DNA of 10,805 nt from positions 1-10,805 of the forward strand of contig CALIWP010000225.1 of the NCBI GenBank assembly GCA_938046705.1. Direction: 5' to 3'. The translations under genes and the position numbers were made by a program. Shown here piece after piece: positions 1-6,753 of the stretch (position 1 is its first letter; every line of letters starts with the position of its first letter). The DNA comes from an uncultured Campylobacter sp. (GTDB lineage Bacteria; Campylobacterota; Campylobacteria; Campylobacterales; Campylobacteraceae). The notes beneath the pieces were generated by a model. That model saw nothing but the letters and a program-made list of their open reading frames with translations. It searched no databases and was not told the origin of the DNA.

Positions 1-70
1 TATCGTTTTGCATTCAAATTTGCAAATTTGATTCACCGAGACCCGCATCTTGAAAATGCTAAATTTGACC

Positions 71-92
71 GATCGCGATTAAAAAATCGATC
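71..92 (-). terminator. possible weak hairpin downstream of the TM2 gene
   Basis: On the minus strand, 30 bases beyond the TM2 gene stop, GAT+CGATT can pair with AATCG+ATC around a four-base T loop, with a two-base bulge (CG). This could end the glmM-lspA-TM2 transcript. No clean T-run follows the hairpin, so it is not a textbook intrinsic terminator. The rest of 1-121 holds only AAATTT-rich spacer, including CAAATTTG-type words at 14-30. Confidence 0.22.
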
Positions 93-121
93 AAATTCTC
101 GTAAATTTACCGAGCCTCACC

Positions 122-463
122 CTAGCAAAAAAATTCCTCTTTGCTTATCGCCCCACTCTCGTACAGCTCATACAGGCGTCTAAGCCGCTCCTCGAGGTCT
201 TGCGCGCGCAGTTTGTCTTTTAGCGCTTCTTTTTTCTGATTTTTCTCGACGGCCGCACCGGTTAAGCGCAGATCAAAGAGCCACCACGCGCCCCAAAGCG
301 CCCAAAATACGTAACCCACGATCGCCCAAGCAAAGCTATATCCGATGAAAAACAGCGCCATCATCGCAAAACCGCTCACGAATTTACCCAGATAAAATCT
401 GTGCCCGCCAAACCAGCCCGTAAGCAGCCAAAGCGCGTAGGCTATATAAACGTTATCGCCCAT
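122..463 (-). CDS. TM2 domain membrane protein with C-terminal SHOCT-like tail
   Basis: Small inner-membrane protein of 113 residues; molecular function is unknown for the family. The N-terminal half is a TM2 domain: a first hydrophobic segment (about residues 5-18), the diagnostic turn GWFGGHRFYLGKF (16-28), then a second hydrophobic hairpin (29-64) ending in WWLFDL. A charged linker (70-92) leads to a short helical tail, RLRRLYELYESGAISKEEF (93-111), which matches the SHOCT pattern (L..L...G.I...EF). An upstream in-frame ATG at 490 would add nine residues. I chose the ATG at 463 because AAAAGG precedes it at good spacing and it starts the TM2 domain directly. The gene overlaps the end of lspA by 11 bases, so translation is probably coupled. 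Family call is secure from the HRFYLGK signature; the SHOCT assignment is by eye. Confidence 0.88.
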   Translation of the reverse strand: MGDNVYIAYALWLLTGWFGGHRFYLGKFVSGFAMMALFFIGYSFAWAIVGYVFWALWGAWWLFDLRLTGAAVEKNQKKEALKDKLRAQDLEERLRRLYELYESGAISKEEFFC

Positions 464-983
464 TTTTAGCACCTTTTCGCCCAGCAGCAAAGCTCTGCCA
501 GAGTATGAGCGCGACTCCGACGTCGATCATAACGTCGGCGAGGTTAAAGATCGCAAACTCAAACCACTTGTGCCAGTAGACGTAGTCCACGACGCCGCCG
601 TGAACGAAGCGATCGAGCAAATTTGAACTGCCCGCGCCCAGGATTATACCTGCTCCCAGCGCGTGCTCTTCTAAAATTTCCTTTTTCTCGCCGTTTGCGC
701 TCAAATTTGGCTCTGTTTTTGCCACGGTCTGCGCGTCAAATTTACGCTTTAGCCGCCAAAGCAGATAGCCGCAAACGCTCGCAATCAGCGCTAGTTGGAT
801 AAATTTGAGCCATTCTCCCAGAAACGCAAACATCGAAAACGCCACGCCTCGGTTGTAAGCAAGCACGAGCGAAAAATACTCGCCCTGCCACGAAAAACCG
901 CCCAAAAATATCTGCTTGACCGCCTGATCGAGTGCGAAAATAGCGAAAAACGCCGTAAAAAAAACGCCTAAAATTTTAGCCAT
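453..983 (-). CDS. lspA: lipoprotein signal peptidase (signal peptidase II)
   Basis: Aspartyl protease of the inner membrane that removes signal peptides from diacylglyceryl-modified prolipoproteins. Of 176 residues. Visible family motifs: DQ..K near the first membrane segment (19-23), NRGVAFS (44-50), NLLDR (121-125), and the two catalytic aspartates in GGVVDY (D133) and FNLAD (D150). There are four hydrophobic segments. Between the second and third segments lies a charged, low-hydrophobicity stretch (about 80-107, rich in K and E) that seems longer than the short loop usual in LspA; this probably explains the length above the more common 155-165. The ATG at 983 overlaps the glmM stop by eight bases and the 3' end overlaps the TM2 gene, so the three genes form one translationally coupled unit. 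Confidence 0.96.
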   Translation of the reverse strand: MAKILGVFFTAFFAIFALDQAVKQIFLGGFSWQGEYFSLVLAYNRGVAFSMFAFLGEWLKFIQLALIASVCGYLLWRLKRKFDAQTVAKTEPNLSANGEKKEILEEHALGAGIILGAGSSNLLDRFVHGGVVDYVYWHKWFEFAIFNLADVMIDVGVALILWQSFAAGRKGAKNGR

Positions 984-2319
984 TTAACGCTTTTAGGAAA
1001 AATTTCTCGACCTCGTCCATGCGGGTTTTTAGCGCGTCGGCACACTTGCCTTCAATCAAAAGCCTGATGAGGTTTTCTGTGCCAGAGTAGCGAAATAGCG
1101 AGCGGATGCCCTCTTTTGCGAGGCTTGCTTCAAGCTCTTTTAGCCCTGCGATACTCTCAAGCGGCTTTTTCTCGGTTATCTTTAAATTTAGCAAAATTTG
1201 CGGATATGGTTTTATCTCGCTTAAGATTTCGCTCGCTTTTTTGCCTTTTTTTAGCACCAGTGCCGCAAACTGCAGCGCCGCCACGAGCCCGTCGCCCGTC
1301 TTTGCGTAGTCGCTAAATATAATGTGGCCGCTTTGTTCGCCGCCAAAATTCGTGCCGTTTTCTTTCATCTTTTCAAGCACGTATTTGTCGCCGACGTTTG
1401 CGCGTAGGAGCTTGATTTTGTGGGATTTTAGGTAGTCTTCGAGTGCCGCGTTACTCATAACGGTAGCCACGACCGCGCCGCCTTTTAGGGCTTTGTTTTC
1501 CTGTAAAAATGCCGCCATGACGCCTAGCAAACTATCGCCGTTTGCCACCTCGCCGCACTCATCGACGACCACGAGCCTGTCGGCGTCGCCGTCAAACGCA
1601 AAGCCTAAATCGGCCCGCAATCGCACGACCTCGGAGGCTAAATTTTGCGGATAGAGCGCGCCGCAGTTTAGGTTTATGTTGCTACCGTTTGGCTCGTCGT
1701 TTATGACGATGGTTTCGGCTCCTAGCTCGCTAAAGATAGTCGGAGCGACTTTGTACGCAGCGCCATTTGCGACGTCTAAAACCACGCGTAGGCCGTGTAG
1801 GCTGAGGTTTTTAGGAAATGAGTTTTTGATCTGCACGATATAGCGGCCGATGACGTCGTCGATGCGCTTTGCGGCGCCTATTTCTAGCATTTGCTTTTGC
1901 GATCTTTCAATGAGCGCGTCGTCAAAATAAATCTTTTCTATCTGTGCTTCGGCCTCTTCGCTCAGTTTATTGCCTTCGCTGTCAAAAAATTTGATACCGT
2001 TGTCGTAGTACGGGTTGTGTGAGGCGCTGATCATGATGCCCGCGTCGCAGCGCATATCTTCGGTGAGAAACGCGATCGCAGGAGTAGGCATAGGGCCGAT
2101 CTGTCGGACATTGTAGCCTACAGCCGTGAGCCCCGCGACGATGGCGGTCTCGATCATGTAGCCGCTTTTGCGCGTGTCTTTGCCTAGCAAAATGGTGTTC
2201 GTATGCGACGCAAACTGTCTAAAATATATCCCCGCAGCCATAGCAAGGCGCATGGATGTGACGGCGGAGAGTTTTTCGCCGGCTTTGCCACGGACGCCGT
2301 CGGTGCCGAATAGTTTCAT
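976..2319 (-). CDS. glmM: phosphoglucosamine mutase
   Basis: Converts glucosamine-6-phosphate to glucosamine-1-phosphate, the step before GlmU on the way to UDP-GlcNAc, peptidoglycan and LPS/LOS. Cytosolic, 447 residues, normal full length. All alpha-D-phosphohexomutase landmarks are present in order: [10 protein letters not shown] at the N-terminus; the phosphoserine loop ISASHNP with S100; the metal loop DGDADR (D243, D245, D247); the sugar-specificity loop GGEQSGH (326-332); and the C-terminal phosphate loop RYSGTEN (410-416). The ATG at 2319 has AAGGAAA upstream and no competing start. It is the first gene of the minus-strand operon with lspA, and it is divergent from rpsT across a 333-bp spacer. 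In Campylobacter jejuni glmM and lspA are also adjacent (established knowledge), which supports the assignment and the taxon. Confidence 0.98.
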   Translation of the reverse strand: MKLFGTDGVRGKAGEKLSAVTSMRLAMAAGIYFRQFASHTNTILLGKDTRKSGYMIETAIVAGLTAVGYNVRQIGPMPTPAIAFLTEDMRCDAGIMISASHNPYYDNGIKFFDSEGNKLSEEAEAQIEKIYFDDALIERSQKQMLEIGAAKRIDDVIGRYIVQIKNSFPKNLSLHGLRVVLDVANGAAYKVAPTIFSELGAETIVINDEPNGSNINLNCGALYPQNLASEVVRLRADLGFAFDGDADRLVVVDECGEVANGDSLLGVMAAFLQENKALKGGAVVATVMSNAALEDYLKSHKIKLLRANVGDKYVLEKMKENGTNFGGEQSGHIIFSDYAKTGDGLVAALQFAALVLKKGKKASEILSEIKPYPQILLNLKITEKKPLESIAGLKELEASLAKEGIRSLFRYSGTENLIRLLIEGKCADALKTRMDEVEKFFLKALNG

Positions 2320-2547
2320 CGTTTTTCCTTTTATGACTTAATATCGGCTTGTCTTTTGAGCGTCTTTGAATGAGTTTAAAATTTTCGCTCTGCGGCAGAC
2401 TACTTGTCTAGCCTTGGGACGAAAATTTCCGCACAACATTCAAATCCATCTCAAAATACTGCACCGCAGAATTTGCCAGACAGCTTTTTGCTTGGTAAAT
2501 TCCATAAATTTATTAAATTTTCGACCTATTTTATCAAAAAATATCCA

Positions 2548-2590
2548 AATTTAAGTCGTAAATTTCCTCGCTTTAAATTTTACTTAAATT
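2548..2590. repeat. AT-rich inverted repeat upstream of rpsT promoter
   Basis: AATTTAAGT (2548-2556) is exactly complementary in reverse to ACTTAAATT (2582-2590), and inside it two AAATTT words can pair after small bulges. The repeat ends about 25 bases before the rpsT -10 box, where an upstream element or operator could sit. Because every pair is A-T except one, the symmetry may simply reflect the AAATTT-rich composition of these spacers. Confidence 0.3.
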
Positions 2591-2615
2591 AAGCGGATTT
2601 TAAAACTGATTTTTA

Positions 2616-2621
2616 TATAAT
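2616..2621 (+). promoter_or_regulatory. -10 box of the rpsT-prfA promoter
   Basis: A perfect TATAAT is preceded by a T-rich run (2611-2614) and lies 31 bases before the rpsT ATG, leaving room for a short leader with the Shine-Dalgarno AAAAGGGA at 2640-2647. There is no recognisable -35 box. That is normal for Campylobacter sigma-70 promoters, which rely on the -10 and on AT-rich periodic upstream DNA. Confidence 0.6.
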
Positions 2622-2652
2622 CACGGACTAAAATTATGACAAAAGGGACATT

Positions 2653-2919
2653 ATGGCAAACCATAAATCTTCTGAAAAAAGAGCCAGACAGACTATCAAA
2701 AGGACTGAAAGAAACAGATTTTACCGCACTAGGCTTAAAAATATCACTAAAGCCGTGCGCGTAGCCGTTGAGGCAGGCGACAAAGAAGCCGCACTAAACG
2801 CGTTTAAAGTGGCAAACAAAGATTTTCACAGCTTCGTTAGCAAAGGCTTTTTGAAAAAACAAACAGCTTCTCGCCGCGTAGGACGCCTCGCAAAACTCGT
2901 AAACAAACTATCTGCTTAA
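2653..2919 (+). CDS. rpsT: 30S ribosomal protein S20
   Basis: Primary 16S rRNA-binding protein of the small subunit, 88 residues, full length. The start [13 protein letters not shown] is the family N-terminal signature, followed by the basic helix [16 protein letters not shown], the A-rich middle helix with [11 protein letters not shown], and the conserved C-terminal part [19 protein letters not shown]. The protein is very basic throughout, as expected. The ATG at 2653 has a clear Shine-Dalgarno (AAAAGGGA) and a strong -10 box upstream. It is followed after 11 bases by prfA, so both translation genes probably share one transcript. In E. coli S20 represses its own translation (established knowledge); nothing here tests that. 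Confidence 0.98.
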   Translation: MANHKSSEKRARQTIKRTERNRFYRTRLKNITKAVRVAVEAGDKEAALNAFKVANKDFHSFVSKGFLKKQTASRRVGRLAKLVNKLSA

Positions 2920-2930
2920 TCTAAATTTTA

Positions 2931-3998
2931 ATGTTAGCCGACAAACTGCAGCCTTTTTTGGATCGCTACGACGAGCTCTCTCGTCTGCTTAGCGATCCGT
3001 CTATCACAAACGATATCGCAAATATGACCAAGCTCTCAAAGGAGCAATCAAATTTAGAAGATATCGCCTTGGCCGCAAAGTCCTATCTGCAAACTCTCGC
3101 GGACATCGAGGAGAACAAGGCCCTGCTCGATGACGCCGAACTTGGCGAACTAGCAAAAGACGAACTCAAAAATCTCGAATCCCAAAAAGAAAATCTCGAA
3201 GAAGAGATTAAAATTTTACTCCTTCCAAAAGATCCGAATGACGATAAAAACGTATTTTTAGAGATCCGTGCGGGTACGGGCGGAGACGAAGCGGCGCTTT
3301 TTGCGGGCGATTTGTTTAATGCTTATGCGAGATATGCCGAGCTTCGCGGGTATAAATTTGAGATCGTGAGCCAAAGCGAGGGCAACACGGGCGGTTTTAA
3401 AGAGATTATTTTGCTGATAAAGGGCAAGGGGGCGTACTCGAGGCTCAAATTTGAGGGCGGAACCCACCGCGTCCAGCGCGTACCTGAGACCGAAAGCCAG
3501 GGGCGCGTGCACACATCGGCCGTCACGGTCGCTATCATGCCAGAAGTCGAAGATAGCGAGATCGAGATAAATCCAAACGACCTTCGCATCGATGTCATGC
3601 GTAGCTCAGGTCACGGCGGACAGTCGGTAAACACGACCGACTCGGCGGTGCGTATCACTCATATCCCGACCGGCATCGTCGTCACAAACCAGGATGGCAA
3701 AAGCCAGCACAAAAACAAAGAAGCTGCGATGAAGGTGCTAAAAGCGCGCCTTTACGAGATCCAAGAAGAAGAGCGCCTAGCCAAAGAAACCAGCGAGCGC
3801 AAAAGCCAAGTCGGCACTGGCGACCGCTCGGGACGTATCCGCACCTACAACTTCCCGCAAAATCGTATCAGCGACCACCGCATAAATTTGACGCTTTACC
3901 GTCTCGACGCGATAATGGCGGCGGGGCTTTTTGACGAGATTATCGAGCCGCTGATTGCGCATTATCAAGCCGAAGCGATTTCGGACGCCGATCTATAA
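2931..3998 (+). CDS. prfA: peptide chain release factor 1
   Basis: Class I release factor that reads UAA and UAG in the ribosomal A site and triggers hydrolysis of peptidyl-tRNA; 355 residues, typical RF1 length. Domain order is normal: helical N-terminal domain (about 1-95), then [18 protein letters not shown], the codon-recognition tripeptide P185-E186-T187 in [15 protein letters not shown], and the catalytic loop [10 protein letters not shown] with G229-G230-Q231. Q231 is the residue methylated by PrmC in the family. The tripeptide is PET rather than the E. coli PAT, which still fits the P-x-T rule of RF1; RF2 would have SPF. The start [10 protein letters not shown] matches the family, but the 11-base gap after rpsT (ATCTAAATTTT) has no Shine-Dalgarno, so translation may depend on coupling to rpsT. 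Confidence 0.98.
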   Translation: MLADKLQPFLDRYDELSRLLSDPSITNDIANMTKLSKEQSNLEDIALAAKSYLQTLADIEENKALLDDAELGELAKDELKNLESQKENLEEEIKILLLPKDPNDDKNVFLEIRAGTGGDEAALFAGDLFNAYARYAELRGYKFEIVSQSEGNTGGFKEIILLIKGKGAYSRLKFEGGTHRVQRVPETESQGRVHTSAVTVAIMPEVEDSEIEINPNDLRIDVMRSSGHGGQSVNTTDSAVRITHIPTGIVVTNQDGKSQHKNKEAAMKVLKARLYEIQEEERLAKETSERKSQVGTGDRSGRIRTYNFPQNRISDHRINLTLYRLDAIMAAGLFDEIIEPLIAHYQAEAISDADL

Positions 3999-4444
3999 AT
4001 TTTAAAATTCATTCAAAATTTCATATTTTCAACACGCTGTTTTCGTTAAATTTGAATGCAAATTTAATTCAAACGAAAAGTCGAGTAAAAACGCTCAAGC
4101 CAATCAAATTTACTAAACGCTAGGCTGGATAAATTTATGTAAATAGTCCAAAATTATCAAATTTTCAATCCAATACACCGTCAACACGCCAAATAAATAC
4201 CGTCCATAAAAATTAGGTTTTATTAAAATAGAAAATCAGTAAGTCCTCAAATTTGACAATCAAATACAAGGTGCTAAATTTAATTTTATGCGGATTTGTG
4301 AAAAATTTGAGCGAAGTTTTGCGACAAACTATTTAAATTCAATAGCTAGAAATAATTTAAAATTTCACGACGAAGCTAAAATTTAACCCCGCGCTCGTAT
4401 GTTTGCCGCATATTAAAGCTCGTTTTTTAGCAAGCAAAACAGCT
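3999..4444. other. 446-base AT-rich spacer without a convincing gene
   Basis: This gap lies between the convergent ends of prfA and the cysteine-rich Sel1 gene. By eye it has about a dozen AAATTT words. An imperfect inverted repeat is formed by TTTTCGTT (4040-4047) and AACGAAAA (4072-4079), with TTTGAAT/ATTCAAA nested inside; it could act as a prfA terminator, but no T-run follows. A promoter-like pair TTGACA (4253-4258) and TAAATT (4275-4280) points right and precedes a 32-codon open frame starting at 4288, which has no Shine-Dalgarno and no recognisable content. No tRNA-like or protein-remnant sequence was seen. Confidence 0.5.
4253..4280 (+). promoter_or_regulatory. orphan sigma-70-like promoter in spacer
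   Basis: A perfect -35 hexamer TTGACA (4253-4258) is followed after 16 bases by TAAATT (4275-4280). It faces the 3' end of the minus-strand Sel1-type gene, so a transcript from here would be antisense to that gene or a short RNA ending near the hairpin at 4416-4445. TTGAC also arises easily from the common AAATTTGAC context in this genome, so the match may be chance. Confidence 0.22.
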
Positions 4445-4445
4445 T
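4416..4445 (-). terminator. hairpin at the end of the Sel1-type gene
   Basis: AAGCT+GTTTT (4416-4426, with one bulged C at 4421) pairs with AAAAC+AGCTT (4436-4445): ten base pairs around a nine-base loop. It begins at the last base of the stop codon of the minus-strand gene, the right place for a terminator of the three-gene operon. The tract after the stem on the minus strand (TAATATG) is a poor T-run. The stem could also stop transcripts coming from the left. Confidence 0.38.
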
Positions 4446-4846
4446 CACTTCGCCAGTTCAAGTATATTGCACGCTCGTTTGGAGCCCAGCTCGCAGGCCT
4501 TTTTGAGACGCTCGCCCGATAGCTCAAAGCTCTGCGGTGCGATGTCGCCTTTTAGGTAAAATACCGACTCCTCGTAGCAGCTCTCAGCACTCCCAGCGGC
4601 GCAGGCGTCTTTGTAGATCGCAAAGGCTTTTGCGCCGTCCTTGTAGCCCGTTAATCCTTTGGCGTAAAACTCCGCGGCAAAGTAGCATGCCAGCGCATCG
4701 CCGCCCGAGCAGCTTTTTTCTAGCGCAGCGAGCGTTTTTTCGCAGCTTGCGGCGTCGCCTTTGTTGATGCAGGCATTTAGCCCAGCCTCGTCTATTGCGG
4801 CATTTGAGAGCACAACTGCGACAACAAGTATCCAAATTTTCCTCAT
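4445..4846 (-). CDS. exported Sel1-repeat protein with paired cysteines (Hcp-like)
   Basis: 133 residues with a signal peptide (MRKIWILVVAVVLSNAA, cleavage near 16-17). The mature part resembles Sel1-like repeats of the Helicobacter cysteine-rich protein (Hcp) type: helical pairs with a disulfide clamp. Cysteines come in pairs: C26/C35, C46/C54, C82/C90 and C118/C126. The last three pairs are each C-x7-C and are spaced exactly 36 residues apart (46-82-118 and 54-90-126), the usual Sel1 repeat length. Motifs such as GDALACYFAAEFYAKG and KDACAAGSAESCY fit that consensus. The protein is therefore expected to be periplasmic or secreted and disulfide-bonded. Hcp proteins bind peptidoglycan fragments or beta-lactams in some reports; no enzyme function can be claimed here. 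The ATG overlaps the stop of the upstream winged-helix gene by four bases (ATGA), so the two are translationally coupled. Confidence 0.85.
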   Translation of the reverse strand: MRKIWILVVAVVLSNAAIDEAGLNACINKGDAASCEKTLAALEKSCSGGDALACYFAAEFYAKGLTGYKDGAKAFAIYKDACAAGSAESCYEESVFYLKGDIAPQSFELSGERLKKACELGSKRACNILELAK

Positions 4847-5097
4847 TTTTTCTCTAGTTCCTTTAAATTTTTAAATCTATAGATCCCGTTTTTCACTCGC
4901 TCGAAAATTTTGCGATTTTCAAGCAGTTTTATCGTCTGCGTGACGGTGGGCTTGCTGGCATCCGTCCGCTCGCAGATATCTGAAATTTTAACGGTTATGA
5001 ATCCGTTTTTGTCTGCATTTTGGGCTAAAAACAAGATGATTTCCATCTTTTTCTCGCCCAAAATTTGACCGAAAATCTCCCTCTCTAGCTCCGTCAT
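4843..5097 (-). CDS. small winged-helix DNA-binding protein (RepL/MarR-like)
   Basis: 84 residues, no signal peptide, cytosolic. An N-terminal helix (1-30, MEIILFLAQNADKNG) leads to ITVKISDICERTDASKPTVTQTIKLLENRKIFERVKNGIYRF. This is a complete winged helix-turn-helix: the strand ITVKIS, helix ICERTD, turn ASKP, recognition helix TVTQTIKLLENR (51-62) and wing IFERVKNGIYRF (64-75). The pattern is most like the C-terminal domain of RepL plasmid replication proteins and of MarR/GntR-type regulators. As a lone domain in a chromosomal operon it is more likely a regulator, perhaps of its own operon (inference). The gene starts ten bases after the exported-protein gene and ends in a four-base overlap with the Sel1-type gene. 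No clear Shine-Dalgarno precedes the ATG at 5097; M18 is an alternative start that would trim the first helix. Confidence 0.75.
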   Translation of the reverse strand: MTELEREIFGQILGEKKMEIILFLAQNADKNGFITVKISDICERTDASKPTVTQTIKLLENRKIFERVKNGIYRFKNLKELEKK

Positions 5098-5107
5098 CGC
5101 GCTAAAT

Positions 5108-5776
5108 TTACTTGTATTCTAGCAGCTTAAAGTATTTTTTCGCAATAGGATCGAGAAAAAAGGCATCGTATTTATCGCCCGGGTCATTTCCCATAAGTTC
5201 CGGTCTCATATTGTATTTATACATTTCTCGACCATTTTCGTTTTCGTCTTCATGATATACGTAAAATGCGCCCTCTAGGACGACTTGTCCGAATTTACAT
5301 TTTTTGCTCTCGCTTTCTTCGTTAGGCCATTCGTATTCCCATTTGTATATTTGCCCAAAATTTGAATTTCCGACTTTTAAAAATATATTTTTGAGATGAT
5401 TGCTGTTAGGCTCGTCCAGCATTAGTTCGCCGTATTCAATGCCTGTGTTTACATCTCCGTCATATCCTTCGCCAAAGTCGTAATTTTTTCCTTCGTAGGT
5501 TATTTTGCTGCCGTCCGCCATAACGAAATTTTCGCTCAAATGGCTATAGTTTTCGTCCTCTTTACGCTTGCTTGCCTCGGCTTCTAAGTATTGCATACTG
5601 TTTTCATTGACGCAGTAGCTGAGTTTTAGCTTTACGATATCGTTTTTATTCTTTTTTAAAAACGATTTTAACGCGTGCATAGACTTGACGTCTGACAAAA
5701 ATATCTCGGCAGTATTTACCTCTTTCGCACCCAAAAACGCGGCAAGCGCAAGCGATAAAACGATGATTTTTTTCAT
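5108..5776 (-). CDS. exported protein of unknown function
   Basis: 222 residues. I do not recognise the family. A clear Sec signal peptide is present (MKKIIVLSLALAAFLGA, cleavage about 17/18 before KEV). The mature protein is hydrophilic, acidic and rich in aromatic residues, with patches such as DFGEGYDGD, YKWEYEW and YHEDENENG, and no membrane segment after the signal. Two cysteines (C55 and C160) could form one disulfide. The ATG at 5776 has a strong Shine-Dalgarno AAGGAG six bases upstream. It is the promoter-proximal gene of a three-gene operon with the winged-helix and Sel1-type genes. Its base composition stands out: one 60-base row near 5341-5400 has only 13 G or C, whereas rows in the nearby xth gene exceed 60 percent. 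That suggests transfer from an AT-richer relative, or weak selection. Confidence 0.82.
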   Translation of the reverse strand: MKKIIVLSLALAAFLGAKEVNTAEIFLSDVKSMHALKSFLKKNKNDIVKLKLSYCVNENSMQYLEAEASKRKEDENYSHLSENFVMADGSKITYEGKNYDFGEGYDGDVNTGIEYGELMLDEPNSNHLKNIFLKVGNSNFGQIYKWEYEWPNEESESKKCKFGQVVLEGAFYVYHEDENENGREMYKYNMRPELMGNDPGDKYDAFFLDPIAKKYFKLLEYK

Positions 5777-5782
5777 TTTTTA

Positions 5783-5826
5783 CTCCTTAAAATGATCCTA
5801 ATTTTACTAAATTTTAGCTTATTTTA
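5783..5826 (-). promoter_or_regulatory. promoter region and ribosome site of the exported-protein operon
   Basis: On the minus strand TAAAAT occurs three times at exact ten-base steps (5826-5821, 5816-5811, 5806-5801), followed by the Shine-Dalgarno AAGGAG (5788-5783) and the ATG at 5776. Helically phased AT-rich elements upstream of a -10 box are characteristic of Campylobacter sigma-70 promoters. One of the three copies is probably the -10; which one cannot be decided from sequence. Confidence 0.4.
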
Positions 5827-5838
5827 CGGCTCTTGCGA

Positions 5839-5844
5839 TACAAT
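5839..5844 (+). promoter_or_regulatory. -10 box for xth
   Basis: TACAAT lies 26 bases before the TTG start of xth, followed by the ribosome-binding site AAAGGA at 5859-5864, six bases from the start codon. It sits back-to-back with the minus-strand promoter of the exported-protein operon in a 94-base spacer, so the two may interfere. No -35 box is evident. Confidence 0.45.
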
Positions 5845-5870
5845 ACGCCAAATTTAACAAAGGATCAAAT

Positions 5871-6641
5871 TTGAAACTAATCAGCTGGAACGTAAACGGA
5901 CTGCGCGCGGTCGCCGCCAAAGACGGATTTGCTTGGCTAGAGCAGCATAGACCCGATTTTTTGGGCCTTCAGGAGATCAAGGTGCGCGAGAGCGACGTGC
6001 CTGCCGAGATTTACAAGCTCGGATTTAACGAGATCAGCGTAAATTCGGCAGCTCGCGCTGGGTACTCGGGCGTGATGAGCCTAGCTAAATTTAGCTCCGC
6101 TACGCAAAAGGCTACGTTTTTTGACGACGACGAGGGGCGGGTTTTGGAGCATAGATTCGGCAACGTCATACTTTTTAACATCTACTTTCCAAACGGCCAA
6201 AAAGACGACGCGCGCTTAGCCTACAAGATGGACTTTTACGCTAAATTTCTAGCCTACATCCAGGAGCTCGTAAAACAGGGCAAAGACGTGATATTTTGCG
6301 GCGACGTAAACACCGCGCACCGCGAAATCGACCTCAAAAACCCCAAAGCAAACGCCAAAACCTCGGGCTTTTTGCCTATCGAGCGCGCGTGGCTGGACGA
6401 GGTCGTCGCACGCGGCTTTATCGACACCTTTCGGCACGTGTACGGCGACGCGGCGGACGCGTATTCGTGGTGGAGCTACCGCTTTAACGCCCGCGCCAAA
6501 AACGTCGGCTGGAGGATTGATTATTTTTTCATTTCATCAAGCCTCAAAGACCGCCTAAAAGACGCGTTTATCCTGAGCGATATCACGGGCTCTGATCACT
6601 GCCCCGTCGGTATCGAGATCGATCTGGACGGGCTTATTTAA
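5871..6641 (+). CDS. xth: exodeoxyribonuclease III (AP endonuclease)
   Basis: Metal-dependent AP endonuclease and 3'-5' exonuclease/3'-phosphatase of base-excision repair, cytosolic, 256 residues, full length. Exonuclease-endonuclease-phosphatase fold motifs are all present: ISWNVNGLRA (N7), GLQEIK with metal ligand E35, RAGYSGV, YFPNG (Y105), CGDVNTAH with D145 and N147, WWSYR (200-204), RIDYFF (D217) and the catalytic pair D242-H243 in GSDHCPV. The start is TTG at 5871: it yields the exact family N-terminus (MKLISWNVNGL), has AAAGGA six bases upstream, and no in-frame ATG precedes it. The gene stands alone, divergent from the exported-protein operon and convergent with mntP. The initiator may be tuned for low expression (inference). 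Confidence 0.97.
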   Translation: MKLISWNVNGLRAVAAKDGFAWLEQHRPDFLGLQEIKVRESDVPAEIYKLGFNEISVNSAARAGYSGVMSLAKFSSATQKATFFDDDEGRVLEHRFGNVILFNIYFPNGQKDDARLAYKMDFYAKFLAYIQELVKQGKDVIFCGDVNTAHREIDLKNPKANAKTSGFLPIERAWLDEVVARGFIDTFRHVYGDAADAYSWWSYRFNARAKNVGWRIDYFFISSSLKDRLKDAFILSDITGSDHCPVGIEIDLDGLI

Positions 6642-6753
6642 ATTTGCTTTTTAGCGGCGCAGGTTAAATTTGAGCTAAATTTACGCTTTTTGAGGCAATC
6701 GAAATTTGGGTTAAATTTGGCTTTGGCGCAAGGTTTGATTTCTAAATTTGAAC

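Larger units (their letters stand above)
2320..2652. other. divergent spacer between glmM and rpsT, no gene
   Basis: A 333-base AT-rich spacer carrying the outward promoters. Open frames of about 62 codons exist on the plus strand (2366-2592), but they lack a Shine-Dalgarno sequence, overlap each other and have low-complexity composition, so I do not call them. An imperfect inverted repeat lies at 2548-2590 (listed separately), and a good rpsT -10 box lies at 2616-2621. For glmM the only -10-like word on the minus strand near the start is TATTAA at 2343-2338, which is weak. Confidence 0.6.

Noticed and set aside
2366..2592. Two overlapping plus-strand frames of about 62 codons between glmM and rpsT
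   Set aside because: No ribosome site, low-complexity translation from AT-rich spacer, the two frames overlap, and the rpsT regulatory region lies just beyond.
3480..3494. PET instead of PAT in the codon-recognition motif of release factor 1
   Set aside because: It still obeys the P-x-T pattern of RF1 and the rest of the protein is normal, so I do not treat it as a recoding signal.
3258..3968. Minus-strand open frames inside prfA
   Set aside because: They are shadows of a clearly coding release-factor frame and their translations have no recognisable content.
4288..4386. 32-codon frame starting at ATG 4288
   Set aside because: No Shine-Dalgarno, no recognisable sequence and typical spacer composition; kept only as context for the orphan promoter.
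4843..5097. RepL-like domain as evidence for an integrated plasmid
   Set aside because: Only the winged-helix part is present and there is no other replication gene, origin repeat or mobility gene nearby.
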